From JADLHS01 sp036274115 (GTDB taxonomy: Bacteria; Verrucomicrobiota; Verrucomicrobiia; Limisphaerales; JADLHS01): a stretch of DNA of 29,537 nucleotides. Each line of letters begins with the position of its first letter. The stretch's first letter is position 1. Both the position numbers and the translations under genes were made by a program. A model generated the notes under the pieces. That model saw only the letters and a program-made list of their open reading frames with translations. It was not told the DNA's origin and made no database searches. This document shows, piece after piece, positions 16,430-23,772 of this stretch. The stretch lies in assembly GCA_036274115.1 (NCBI GenBank), contig DASUGI010000030.1, positions 1-29,537 of the forward strand, written 5' to 3'.

Positions 16430-17484
16430 GCGTTGTCGTCATTGGACTCAGCCATCGCACCTCGCCCGTGGAACTGCGGGAGCGCTTCGCCTTCCCCGAC
16501 ACGCACATCCCGGAAGTGCTGCAAACCCTCCGCAACAGCGGTCTCGCTGATGAAGCCGTGATCCTCTCGACCTGCAATCGGGTTGAACTTTACACGTCCA
16601 CGAAGCTCGAGTCTGCCCAGGCGTTTCAGGAGTTGAAGAAATTCCTCGCCCAGGCACACGACTATCCCGGGACGCTGGGCGACGAGCTTTACACGCTGGA
16701 CGAGCCTCAGAGTGTGAAGCACTTGTTTAAAGTTGCGTGTGGCCTGGATTCGATGGTGCTCGGTGAGACGGAAATCCTCGGTCAACTCAAAAAAGCCTAC
16801 GATCTCGCGCTCCAAAGCGGCCACACGGGCGCTCGATTAAACAAAGCGTTTCAGCGTGCGTTCAATGTTGCCAAGCACATCCGGACCGAAACCAACATCC
16901 AGCGTGGCAGTATTTCCGTCGCGTCCGTCGCCGTCGAACTGGCCGAAAAAATCTTCAGCACGCTCTCAGGTCATGAAGTGATGGTTATCGGGGCCGGCGA
17001 CACCAGTGAAAAGACTGCCCGCGCCCTGCTCTCTCGCGGCGCCAAGGGCATCGTGGTGGCCAACCGGTCGTACGACAAAGCCGAGGCACTGGCCAAAAAC
17101 CTCGGCGGACGGGCGGTGAATTTCGAGGATTGGATGCGTGAATTTGAGACGATCGACATCGCCATCAGCAGCACCTCCGCACCGAACCATATTCTCGATG
17201 TTCCCCGGTTGACGCCATTGATGAAGCGACGCCATCGCCGGCCATTGTTGCTCATCGACATTGCCGTGCCTCGGGATATCGATCCGGCCGTGAACAAGCT
17301 GGACAACGTTTATCTTTACAACGTGGACGATTTGCAAAGCATCGCGGACGATTACCTCCAACAGCGCAAAGAAGAGATTGCGCAATGCGAAGCCATCATT
17401 GAAGAGAGGGTCCGGGGACTCCTCGGACATTCCGGACACCCGGGCCACGGCCATTCACCGCAACCCGCAATCAACAATGCCTGA
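16426..17484 (+). CDS. hemA: Glutamyl-tRNA reductase, short C-terminus with His/Gly-rich tail
   Basis: HemA reduces glutamyl-tRNA(Glu) to glutamate-1-semialdehyde with NADPH, the first step of C5 tetrapyrrole synthesis. The N-terminus GLSHRTSPVELRERF, the catalytic C50 in STCNRVELYT, LGETEILGQLKKAY, and the NADPH-binding GAGDTSEKTA near residues 189-198 are all present, so catalysis should be intact. At 352 aa it is about 65 residues shorter than E. coli HemA. The C-terminal dimerisation region is cut after ERVRGLLG and replaced by a short tail rich in histidine and glycine (HSGHPGHGHSPQP). The start overlaps the hemX stop by 4 bases and the end overlaps the hemC start by 8 bases, so the three genes form a coupled operon. 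Confidence 0.96.
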   Translation: MSVVVIGLSHRTSPVELRERFAFPDTHIPEVLQTLRNSGLADEAVILSTCNRVELYTSTKLESAQAFQELKKFLAQAHDYPGTLGDELYTLDEPQSVKHLFKVACGLDSMVLGETEILGQLKKAYDLALQSGHTGARLNKAFQRAFNVAKHIRTETNIQRGSISVASVAVELAEKIFSTLSGHEVMVIGAGDTSEKTARALLSRGAKGIVVANRSYDKAEALAKNLGGRAVNFEDWMREFETIDIAISSTSAPNHILDVPRLTPLMKRRHRRPLLLIDIAVPRDIDPAVNKLDNVYLYNVDDLQSIADDYLQQRKEEIAQCEAIIEERVRGLLGHSGHPGHGHSPQPAINNA

Positions 17485-18454
17485 ACTTCCCATCCGCATT
17501 GCGACCCGCGGCAGCGCGCTGGCACTCGCCCAGGCAAACATGATTGCCGCCCAATGCCGGGCCGCCATTCCGGGGCTGGACTTCGAATTGAAGATCATCA
17601 AGACCACTGGCGATAAATTGCAAAAGGCTTCGATGGCGAAGACTGACCCCAGCCTGCCAAAGGGTTTGTTCACCAAAGAACTCGAGGTTGCTCTCCTCGA
17701 AGGCGAGGCGGATTTGGCGGTTCACAGCCTGAAGGATTTGCCCACTGACCTGCCAAACGGTTTGATTCTGGCCGCTACTCCGGAACGCGCCGATGTTCGT
17801 GACGTTTTGATTTATCGGGACGAACGGATGCAACGCCAGGGCGTTTTACGAGGATTCAAACCGCACACGCTGATCAAGGATTTTCCCAACAATGCGACCA
17901 TCGCCACCAGCAGCACCCGGCGCCGCGCACAGTTGCAACTCGTCCGCCCGGACCTGAACGTCGTGGAGATTCGAGGGAACGTGGCTACCCGAATGCAGAA
18001 AGTTGCCGATAAAGCCGAACTGGATGCAACCGTGCTTGCGCTGGCCGGAATCTCGCGCTTGAACTTTACCATCTCACCAGATGGCAAGCTGCATGGCGAC
18101 GCCGTCCCGCACGGACTGCTCGCAACGATTCTGGATGTGGAGGTGATGCTTCCCTGCGTGGGTCAGGCCGCAATTGGCATCGAGGCTCGCGCGGGCGACG
18201 AACGCATCCTGAAGATCTGCGAACGGCTCAATCACTACGAGACGTTTCAAGCAGTGACCGCGGAACGCGCCTTCCTGAACGAGATGGGCGGCGGATGCCT
18301 GAGTCCCGTGGCGGCCTTTGCTGAAATCTCCAGCGGGGAAATTTCCATGCGGGCTGTCTCATTTCGTGATGGTCCCGTCCGTCGAGCAGACGGCAAGCGC
18401 GCCGTCCGAGAAGCGTTACAACTAGGGGAGGATTTGGCTGCAAAACTAAAGTGA
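17477..18454 (+). CDS. hemC: Porphobilinogen deaminase (hydroxymethylbilane synthase)
   Basis: HemC joins four porphobilinogen molecules into hydroxymethylbilane using a covalent dipyrromethane cofactor. The 325-aa protein begins IRIATRGSALALAQAN. It contains LFTKELEVALLEGEADLAVH followed by SLKDLPTDLP, ATSSTRRRAQL, EIRGNVATRM and LPCVGQAAIGIE. The cofactor cysteine is C274 in NEMGGGCLSPVA. It carries a short insertion after KTTGDK (about residues 50-62) seen in several non-proteobacterial homologues. ATG 17477 lies within the end of hemA (8-base overlap) and is chosen because homology starts there; an earlier in-frame ATG at 17378 lies deep inside hemA. Confidence 0.97.
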   Translation: MPELPIRIATRGSALALAQANMIAAQCRAAIPGLDFELKIIKTTGDKLQKASMAKTDPSLPKGLFTKELEVALLEGEADLAVHSLKDLPTDLPNGLILAATPERADVRDVLIYRDERMQRQGVLRGFKPHTLIKDFPNNATIATSSTRRRAQLQLVRPDLNVVEIRGNVATRMQKVADKAELDATVLALAGISRLNFTISPDGKLHGDAVPHGLLATILDVEVMLPCVGQAAIGIEARAGDERILKICERLNHYETFQAVTAERAFLNEMGGGCLSPVAAFAEISSGEISMRAVSFRDGPVRRADGKRAVREALQLGEDLAAKLK

Positions 18455-18469
18455 TTCCGACGCGAGGGG

Positions 18470-18664
18470 CTAAGTGGATTTCAAGGCCCGGGGATACGCT
18501 CTCACCCGATCAACGGCCATTTGGCTGAGGAAATTCTCAACTTCGGTGGGATCGCCCAGCAGCTTCGCCACTAATCGGCGATGTGATTTCTCCAGGACTT
18601 CATGCTCCGACTTTAATTTGGCAAGCTCCAGTCGCAGCTCTTCAATTGCAGCATTTGCAGTCAT
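18470..18664 (-). CDS. Small predicted coiled-coil protein, unknown
   Basis: This possible 64-aa protein starts at ATG 18664. Its first half has a heptad-like pattern of leucines (IEELRLELAKLKSEHEVLEK) and would form a coiled coil; the second half (LGDPTEVENFLSQMAVD) looks like ordinary soluble protein. The frame continues upstream to 18919, but that part overlaps the CHRD gene and is probably not translated. No ribosome site is visible and a strong hairpin (18708-18745) lies in front of it. It ends 15 bases after the convergent hemC. I do not recognise a family. Confidence 0.35.
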   Translation of the reverse strand: MTANAAIEELRLELAKLKSEHEVLEKSHRRLVAKLLGDPTEVENFLSQMAVDRVRAYPRALKST

Positions 18665-18707
18665 GGATTTCTGAAAAGCAGCTACCAGACCACAGTAAAG
18701 GCAGCCA

Positions 18708-18745
18708 CGGCAACCCGGGGCGGGCCTTTTGCCCCGGGGCTGCCG
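18708..18745 (-). terminator. Strong GC-rich hairpin after the CHRD gene
   Basis: CGGCA plus CCCGGGGC on the left (18708-18721) pairs with GCCCCGGG plus TGCCG on the right (18731-18745), interrupted by a small internal loop, with a 9-nt apical loop GGGCCTTTT. It lies just after the stop of the minus-strand CHRD gene (18757). No T-tract follows on the minus strand, so it is a terminator or mRNA-stabilising hairpin rather than a textbook intrinsic terminator. Confidence 0.45.
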
Positions 18746-18756
18746 CAGTTTCCAGA

Positions 18757-19896
18757 TCACTTCCCCTGGCTCTTCGGCACCACTACAGTGACCGAACAGA
18801 TCTTGCCCGAATTTCCGGCTGAGTCCTGGGCTTGCACTTTGATCGTATAGACGCGCCCATTGCCTCTGCCGGATCGTTCGGCACGCACGCGCACACAGTG
18901 ATCGTTGACGATTTCCCAATCGGGTCCCGTGTCGCCATCGCCGAGACCGTTAACCGGTTCATTGCTACTCACCGAGACAATCTTCCACGTGCCCGGTCCA
19001 CATTGGTCCTTAACCGTCACTTTCAGCTTCACCTCCACCATCTTGTGATTCGGTGGCCAAATCCTGTTTGGGCTGGCGGTCGCCGAGATTAGCGGCGGAA
19101 GTGTGTCAATGACGGTCAACGTGCTGGTGCAACTCACGGTGTTTCCAGCAGAGTCGGAAACACTGACGTCCACGACATTGGTGCCCAGCGGGAAGATCGC
19201 AGCCAGCTTCACTTTCACAGGCGGATTCGTGTCGCTCGAAGCGGGAACTTGATTGGTTTGAATCGGCGCACCGTTCACCGTCCAAACAACTGAAAGCGCG
19301 TCACCATCCGGATCGGCAACCCTGGCCACCAGGGTTATTGTCTTATTCGAACATTGCACGACCGATGAGGTCGGACAGATGAGCGTGGGCGGTGTGTTCG
19401 TTTCCAGGGCCGGCACTGGAATTAATTGCCCTCGAATCTCACCGTCGGCATTTGTCGCGGTGTGAATGTTCAGATAGAGCAGTCCCGCCATCAGGTCGGC
19501 GACAACATTGGTGGATAACGCTATTGATCCAAAAATTACTCCGCCTTGAGCCGGATCGTTGGCAGGAAAAACATAAGGTGCCAGGTCGACTACGACATTC
19601 GCGGTTGTGCCGGTTGTCGCCGGTCCATGCAAGTGGGCCGACGTCGCAGCGCCGGTCAGATTACTGAACCCCGCAGCGGACCCGTAGCCTACGGCCAGAG
19701 TCAGGACTCCATTGGTGGGATCAAACGTGATGCCACCAGAAATCTCGTTTCCCGAGCCGGCACTGTTCGTAACGGCAGGCACTTCATTGGCCGAGCTCAA
19801 GCCCACATCGCGGTCAGTGCCCGGCGGCGATAAATCAAAATCGGCCGCCTGCGAAAGGACAACGGATGCAAGTAGTAGGAGCATGGATTTTTTCAT
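18757..19896 (-). CDS. Secreted CHRD-domain protein with Ig-like/cadherin-like repeats
   Basis: The 379-aa protein starts with a Sec signal peptide (MKKSMLLLLASVVLSQAA). Residues about 25-160 form a CHRD domain (named after chordin), recognised from LSSANEVPAVTNSAGSG, ATSAHLHGPA and YLNIHTATNADGEIRGQL. Two Ig-like or HYR-like beta domains follow: one with VADPDGDALSVVWTVNG, and one starting ISATASPNRIWPPNHKMVEV that ends in GRVYTIKVQAQDSAGN. It is therefore probably exported; its ligand is unknown. ATG 19896 is preceded at good distance by AAAGGAA, a clear ribosome site. There is no C-terminal membrane anchor or PEP-CTERM signal. Upstream lies the tRNA-Pro gene on the same strand. Confidence 0.88.
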   Translation of the reverse strand: MKKSMLLLLASVVLSQAADFDLSPPGTDRDVGLSSANEVPAVTNSAGSGNEISGGITFDPTNGVLTLAVGYGSAAGFSNLTGAATSAHLHGPATTGTTANVVVDLAPYVFPANDPAQGGVIFGSIALSTNVVADLMAGLLYLNIHTATNADGEIRGQLIPVPALETNTPPTLICPTSSVVQCSNKTITLVARVADPDGDALSVVWTVNGAPIQTNQVPASSDTNPPVKVKLAAIFPLGTNVVDVSVSDSAGNTVSCTSTLTVIDTLPPLISATASPNRIWPPNHKMVEVKLKVTVKDQCGPGTWKIVSVSSNEPVNGLGDGDTGPDWEIVNDHCVRVRAERSGRGNGRVYTIKVQAQDSAGNSGKICSVTVVVPKSQGK

Positions 19897-20031
19897 AGGT
19901 ATTCCTTTGATGAAACTGGAAACCTTTGTAGCAGGCGCTTCATCAGCCCGTCAACGACTGCAGCCGTGTATTTGACCCTAGTGGTTTTTGCGAGGTCGGG
20001 CTAAGTAGTTGGAGGGTATGTCGTCAGAAAA

Positions 20032-20109
20032 TGGTCGGGGCGGCGAGATTTGAACTCGCGACCTCTTGCACCCCAAGCAAGCGCGCTAGCCGGGCTACGC
20101 TACGCCCCG
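20032..20109 (-). tRNA. tRNA-Pro (anticodon GGG), CCA encoded
   Basis: Read on the minus strand, acceptor CGGGGCG (20109-20103) pairs with CGCCCCG (20042-20036), followed by discriminator A and CCA (20034-20032). The anticodon loop TTGGGGT, closed by a CTTGC/GCAAG stem, gives anticodon GGG at 20074-20072. The T arm contains GAGTTCAAATCTC. D-arm GTAGCGTAGCCCGGCTAGCGC is typical of tRNA-Pro. Confidence 0.96.
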
Positions 20110-20142
20110 ACCGAAATCCGGTGTGAAGCCCGCGAAGATACT

Positions 20143-20166
20143 ATTGAAACGAGGCGCCGTTTCAAT
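20143..20166 (-). terminator. Hairpin downstream of lpd (end of pyruvate dehydrogenase operon)
   Basis: ATTGAAACG (20143-20151) and CGTTTCAAT (20158-20166) form a perfect 9-bp stem with loop AGGCGC, 18 bases after the lpd stop. The position suits transcript termination or 3'-end protection. No T-run follows on the minus strand. Confidence 0.5.
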
Positions 20167-20184
20167 CACGAAGATTCGCAGCCT

Positions 20185-21600
20185 TCAATGCCGCTTCTTC
20201 GAAACCATATCCGTCGCGTGGCCATAGAATGCTTCAGCGCATTGCATCAACGTCTCCGATAGCGTCGGATGCGGATGCACCGTGAGCGCGATATCCTCAG
20301 CCGTCGCACCCATCTCCAATGCGAGAGTGGCTTCGGCGATTAACTCTCCGGCCCCGGCGCCACAGATGCCGACGCCTAAAACGCGTTCGCTCTCCGGATC
20401 AATGATCATCTTGGTCACGCCATCCGTTCGGTCAAATGACAAGGCGCGGCCCGACGCCGCCCACGGAAACTTCGAAACTTCGTAAGCAATTCCCTTCGCC
20501 TTTGCCTCGGCTTCCGTCAAACCGCACCAGGCCAGTTCCGGATCAGTAAAGACAACGGCGGGAATGACCACATTCTCCATCACACTGTTTTCACCGTTGA
20601 TGGACTCCACCGCGATGCGAGCTTCCTTGTGCGCCTTGTGTGCCAGCAGAATTCCGCCCGCGATGTCGCCAATCGCGTAGATGTGCGGATCATTGGTCTG
20701 TTGATGTGAATTAACTTTGACAAAGCCTTTTTCGTCCAACGCCACTTTCGTGTTCTCCAGTCCGAGATCGACGCTGTTCGCCGCACGACCCACTGACACG
20801 AGCACGCGGTCGTAGAGTTCCTCGACCTTTTTGCCGTCGAACTCCATCTCTACTTTAATCTGCTTTCCGGCCGTGGACATCTTACCGACCTTGGTCTTGA
20901 GCCGGATTTCTTTGAAAGCCTTTTTGGCGGCGGCCACGACCGGGCGCGCCAAATCGGGATCAGCCCCCGCCAAAATGTTGTCCAGTGCCTCGACGACGGT
21001 GACCTTGCTGCCGAGAGCGGCATACACCGTCCCCATCTCCATGCCGATGTAACCGCCGCCAATTACCAGCAGGCTTTCGGGAATATCCTCAATCTCCAAC
21101 GCCTCGGTCGAGGTCATCACCCGAGGATTGCCGAGGTCAAACGCCTTGGGCATCGCGGGCACCGAGCCTACTGCAAGGATCGCTGTGTCATAATTGACGA
21201 ACTGTTGTCCTTGATCGGTCTCCACCCGCAACGACTGTGAGCCTTCAAAGTACGCGCGGCCATAAATCACCTGCACATTGCGCATCCGCGCGAGTTGCGC
21301 GATTCCCCCTGCCAGCTTGGCCAACACACTGTCCTTCCACGTGCGCAGTTTGTTCAAATCCACAGTCGGAGGAGCGAACGTGATGCCGCGATGTTCGCCT
21401 TCCCTGGCCGCGGTAATCTGATGCGTCGCGTGCAACAGTGCTTTTGACGGAATGCAACCGCGATTCAAACACACGCCACCCAGCCGCTTCTCGCGCTCGA
21501 TCAGAATGACCTTTTTGCCCAGGTCCGCGGCATAAAACGCCGCGGCATATCCACCCGGGCCGGCGCCGACCACTACAATTTCAGTTTTAATCGGATCCAT
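20185..21600 (-). CDS. lpd: Dihydrolipoyl dehydrogenase (E3)
   Basis: E3 reoxidises the dihydrolipoyl groups of the E2 component with FAD and NAD+. The 471-aa protein has the FAD loop GAGPGG (12-17), the redox-active disulfide C44/C49 in GGVCLNRGCIPSK, a second dinucleotide fold at VIGGGYIGMEMG, the FAD-binding YAIGDIAGGILLAHKAHKE, and the catalytic pair H444/E449 in VHPHPTLSE. It is full length. It is the last gene of the minus-strand aceE-aceF-lpd set but is separated from aceF by the inverted-repeat-bounded S23 gene; only three bases (21601-21603) separate its ATG from the S23 stop. A hairpin follows the stop. Confidence 0.97.
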   Translation of the reverse strand: MDPIKTEIVVVGAGPGGYAAAFYAADLGKKVILIEREKRLGGVCLNRGCIPSKALLHATHQITAAREGEHRGITFAPPTVDLNKLRTWKDSVLAKLAGGIAQLARMRNVQVIYGRAYFEGSQSLRVETDQGQQFVNYDTAILAVGSVPAMPKAFDLGNPRVMTSTEALEIEDIPESLLVIGGGYIGMEMGTVYAALGSKVTVVEALDNILAGADPDLARPVVAAAKKAFKEIRLKTKVGKMSTAGKQIKVEMEFDGKKVEELYDRVLVSVGRAANSVDLGLENTKVALDEKGFVKVNSHQQTNDPHIYAIGDIAGGILLAHKAHKEARIAVESINGENSVMENVVIPAVVFTDPELAWCGLTEAEAKAKGIAYEVSKFPWAASGRALSFDRTDGVTKMIIDPESERVLGVGICGAGAGELIAEATLALEMGATAEDIALTVHPHPTLSETLMQCAEAFYGHATDMVSKKRH

Positions 21601-21603
21601 ATT

Positions 21604-22155
21604 TTATTTTCTCGTCCTCGTCCTCGTTCTCGTCCTTCTCCTCGCCTTTTCCCAATACGTTACCGACTGAGTTGCGGCTTCGGAACGCTGCTGAAACAGA
21701 TCGTCTTCCTCACGAAGCTGACCAGCAGTCTCAAAGCGCTCAACCAGTTTGCAGAGAATTGAGACGATGCGAATGAGCAATACCTTTCCTTCCTGGACTC
21801 TTTCCATGGTGGCACAGCGCTTGGCCACCAGAGCGTCAAGACACGCGGCACACTCAGTAGCCGAACCTCGCGCATCGTCGAAGGACTTGGCCCGCACCTG
21901 CCGTTGACGCTTTCCGTTACCTTCGGCGGTATTCAACAATGCCGAAAGACTGGCACGATCCAGTTGGTCAGAAACCTCAGCCGTCTTGCCCTTTGCGGTT
22001 CGGGTCACCTCGTCCAGCAAATCAGTCACCCACGCAATAAATTGAAGCTCGAGTTGATAAACGTCCAGTTTCTCGTGATCGAACATCGCCGGTAACAATC
22101 CCGTCCTCGCAGCCTCACGCCGAGTCGAGTCCTGGCTTTGCTGTTTTTCATTCAT
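21604..22155 (-). CDS. Four-helix-bundle protein of the 23S rRNA intervening-sequence (S23) family
   Basis: The core (from residue 24) starts MFDHEKLDVYQLELQFIAWV, the signature of the S23/IVP four-helix-bundle family, first found encoded inside intervening sequences of 23S rRNA and related to the Avd accessory proteins of diversity-generating retroelements. LSALLNTAEGNGKRQ and ARGSATECAACLDAL are further family blocks. Function is unknown; nucleic-acid binding is suspected because the fold is positively charged in Avd. The C-terminus reads into the left inverted repeat, giving RRTRTRTRTRK. The start could be ATG 22155, directly after the right inverted repeat, or ATG 22086 at the family core. 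It is in frame with the aceF stop, 13 codons downstream. Confidence 0.85.
   Translation of the reverse strand: MNEKQQSQDSTRREAARTGLLPAMFDHEKLDVYQLELQFIAWVTDLLDEVTRTAKGKTAEVSDQLDRASLSALLNTAEGNGKRQRQVRAKSFDDARGSATECAACLDALVAKRCATMERVQEGKVLLIRIVSILCKLVERFETAGQLREEDDLFQQRSEAATQSVTYWEKARRRTRTRTRTRK
21612..21644. repeat. Inverted repeat, lpd-side arm
   Basis: This 33-nt, hexamer-like arm (repeating TCGTCC/TCCTCG units) is the reverse complement of 22161-22193 except for two mismatches. It also encodes the arginine/threonine repeat at the C-terminus of the S23 protein. Confidence 0.9.
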
Positions 22156-22160
22156 AGGTT

Positions 22161-22193
22161 CGAGGACAAGGACAAGAACGAGGACGAGGACGA
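22161..22193. repeat. Inverted repeat, aceF-side arm
   Basis: Partner of the arm at 21612-21644, with the first 19 outer positions matching perfectly. It lies between the aceF stop (22195-22197) and the S23 ATG (22155). In the transcript the two arms could form a long stem that loops out the S23 coding region. Confidence 0.9.
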
Positions 22194-22194
22194 C

Positions 22195-23484
22195 TCAAAT
22201 CTTTACTACGTCCTCACTGAAGTCCTGCAACGCCGCAACAAGGTCCACGATAAATCGGGCCGCGCTGCCGCCATCAATCACGCGATGATCGTAGGACAAT
22301 CCCAACGGCGTCATCATCCGCGCCTCAATCTTGCCGTCGCGCACCACCGGCTTCATCGCGCCACGACCGAGACCAAGAATGGCCACTTCCGGTTTGTTGA
22401 CAATAGGTGTGAAATGCGCGCCACCAATGGCGCCTTGATTCGAAATCGTGAATGTGCCGCCCTTGAGCTCATCGGCAGTCACTTTGCGGTCGCGCGCTTT
22501 CTGCGCCACAGTCTCAAGTTCCTTTGCGAGGTCCAGGACGCTCTTCTTGTCCACCTCGCGAATGACGGGAACGATCAATCCCTGCTCCGTGTCCACCGCA
22601 ATGCCGAGGTGGATGTATTCCTTCAAAACAATCTCGTTCGCCACTTCATCAAGGCTGGAATTGAAAATCGGATGCTTCTTCAGCGTGGCTGCCACGGCTT
22701 TCAAAATCAGTGGCGTGAGAGTAAGCTTGCTGCCCTTTCCTTCGTAAGCCGCGGCGTATTTTTTCCGCAACTCATTCAGTCGGGTGAAGTCCGCCTCATC
22801 AAATTGCGTCACATGCGGAATCGCATTCCAGTTCTCCCACATGCGCCGCGCAATGACACCGCGCAATGAGGTCACGGGCTTCTTCGTAACCGGTCCCCAC
22901 CTGGAGAAATCAACCGGCTCGGCGGCAGGTTTCGCCGGAGCAGCAGGCGCGGCGGCGGAAGCCGACTTCGCCTTTGCAGCAGCAGCTTGCAATCGCTGAA
23001 TGTAAGCTCGCAGATCATTCCGCTCGATCCTGCCTCCCGGTCCACTCCCGCGCACTTTGGTTAAATCAAACCCAAGCTCCCGCGCCATCCGACGCAGCGA
23101 TGGAGATGCAACCGGCGCCGCGACCGGAGAACTCGGTTCTTCATCGCCCGTCACCTCGTCGGTTTCTGCTTCGCCCTCCGGTTCAGGTTCGGGTCGCCTG
23201 GCCGCTGGTTTCGCAGCCGGTTTGGTCGCAGCCGCAGGCGCACTGTCACCACCGCCGCCCTCAATCGTCAAAATGCGCTGACCCGCGCTGATCTTATCGC
23301 CCACCTTCACGTGCAGTTTCGACACGACACCACCGTCCGTGGCGGGGATGGAGGCAACGGCCTTTTCGTTTTCGAGTTCAATGACGGCCTGATCCTTCGC
23401 AATCGTGTCGCCCTCTTTCACCAGGATTGTCACCACGACGCCACTGTCCGCGCCTTCACCAAGTTTAGGGAGTTTTAAGTCCAT
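22195..23484 (-). CDS. aceF: Pyruvate dehydrogenase complex E2, dihydrolipoyl acetyltransferase
   Basis: E2 carries acetyl groups on a lipoyl arm and transfers them to CoA. The 429-aa protein has one lipoyl domain (1-75) with the modified lysine K41 in ELENEKAVASIPA and an Ala/Pro/Glu-rich linker. A peripheral-subunit-binding domain follows (SPSLRRMARELGFDLTKVRG...GRIERNDL), then a second Ala/Pro linker, and the catalytic domain ends with LSYDHRVIDGGSAARFI containing the active-site His and Asp. A single lipoyl domain is fewer than in E. coli. The longest frame starts at 23559, but ATG 23484 (MDLKLPKLGEG) is where the lipoyl domain begins. It is separated from aceE by a toxin-antitoxin-like pair and from lpd by the S23 element. 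Confidence 0.97.
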   Translation of the reverse strand: MDLKLPKLGEGADSGVVVTILVKEGDTIAKDQAVIELENEKAVASIPATDGGVVSKLHVKVGDKISAGQRILTIEGGGGDSAPAAATKPAAKPAARRPEPEPEGEAETDEVTGDEEPSSPVAAPVASPSLRRMARELGFDLTKVRGSGPGGRIERNDLRAYIQRLQAAAAKAKSASAAAPAAPAKPAAEPVDFSRWGPVTKKPVTSLRGVIARRMWENWNAIPHVTQFDEADFTRLNELRKKYAAAYEGKGSKLTLTPLILKAVAATLKKHPIFNSSLDEVANEIVLKEYIHLGIAVDTEQGLIVPVIREVDKKSVLDLAKELETVAQKARDRKVTADELKGGTFTISNQGAIGGAHFTPIVNKPEVAILGLGRGAMKPVVRDGKIEARMMTPLGLSYDHRVIDGGSAARFIVDLVAALQDFSEDVVKI

Positions 23485-23533
23485 AAATCCACAATACTTA
23501 ATTGAACAAAATTTCTCGTACGCCTTATTGGCT

Positions 23534-23772
23534 TCAAAACAACCGCTCGACATCAACAATGTGAACTACGCTGGCCAAATGCTCCGGCAAAACGTCACCA
23601 CCCGCGGTCCGAACCTTTTCACCTGGCAGCGACGTCCCGTTGGGTGCTTTCCCCTTCCAACGTTTTCGGCCAGGTGAGCGAGGATGCGCAACAACTCCAC
23701 CCGATATCGCTTGCTTGCTCCGGAGAAAACTTGAAGGACTGCGTCGTCAACAGTGTACTTGTATGACTTCAC
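23534..23772 (-). pseudogene. RelE/ParE-like toxin gene with a single-base frameshift
   Basis: Reading from ATG 23772 gives MKSYKYTVDDAVLQVFSGAS and RYRVELLRILAHLAE, after which the frame runs into nonsense and stops at 23566. In the -1 frame the sequence continues as WKGKAPNGTSLPGEKVRT and then LPEHLASVVHIVDVERLF to a TGA at 23534-23536. The total length is 239 bases, one short of 80 codons. The break falls at or near the A4 run of the minus strand (23663-23666); one extra A would restore a 79-aa protein. So the gene is frameshifted, mis-sequenced, or translated by -1 slippage. Size, ending and position after an antitoxin-like gene suggest a RelE/ParE-fold toxin; this assignment is tentative. 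Confidence 0.6.

Larger units (their letters stand above)
21612..22193 (-). mobile_element. Candidate IVS-like element: inverted repeats enclosing an S23 gene
   Basis: A 582-bp unit is bounded by 33-nt inverted repeats matching at 31 of 33 positions and contains almost nothing but the S23 gene. It starts one base after the aceF stop and ends 11 bases before the lpd ATG. If it were removed, aceF and lpd would lie only about a dozen bases apart, as expected for a tight operon. I see no transposase and no clear target-site duplication. That it is a mobile or intervening element is inference. Confidence 0.5.

Noticed and set aside
18665..18919. N-terminal extension of the small coiled-coil frame
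   Set aside because: It overlaps the CHRD gene on the same strand in another frame and crosses a strong hairpin; the composition is Cys/Arg-rich and not protein-like.
20050..20262. Plus-strand frame starting MNSRPLAPQASALAG over tRNA-Pro
   Set aside because: Antisense shadow of the tRNA gene and of the lpd 3' end.
21604..22193. Diversity-generating retroelement suggested by the Avd-related S23 protein
   Set aside because: No reverse transcriptase, no template/variable repeat pair and no target gene occur in the window.
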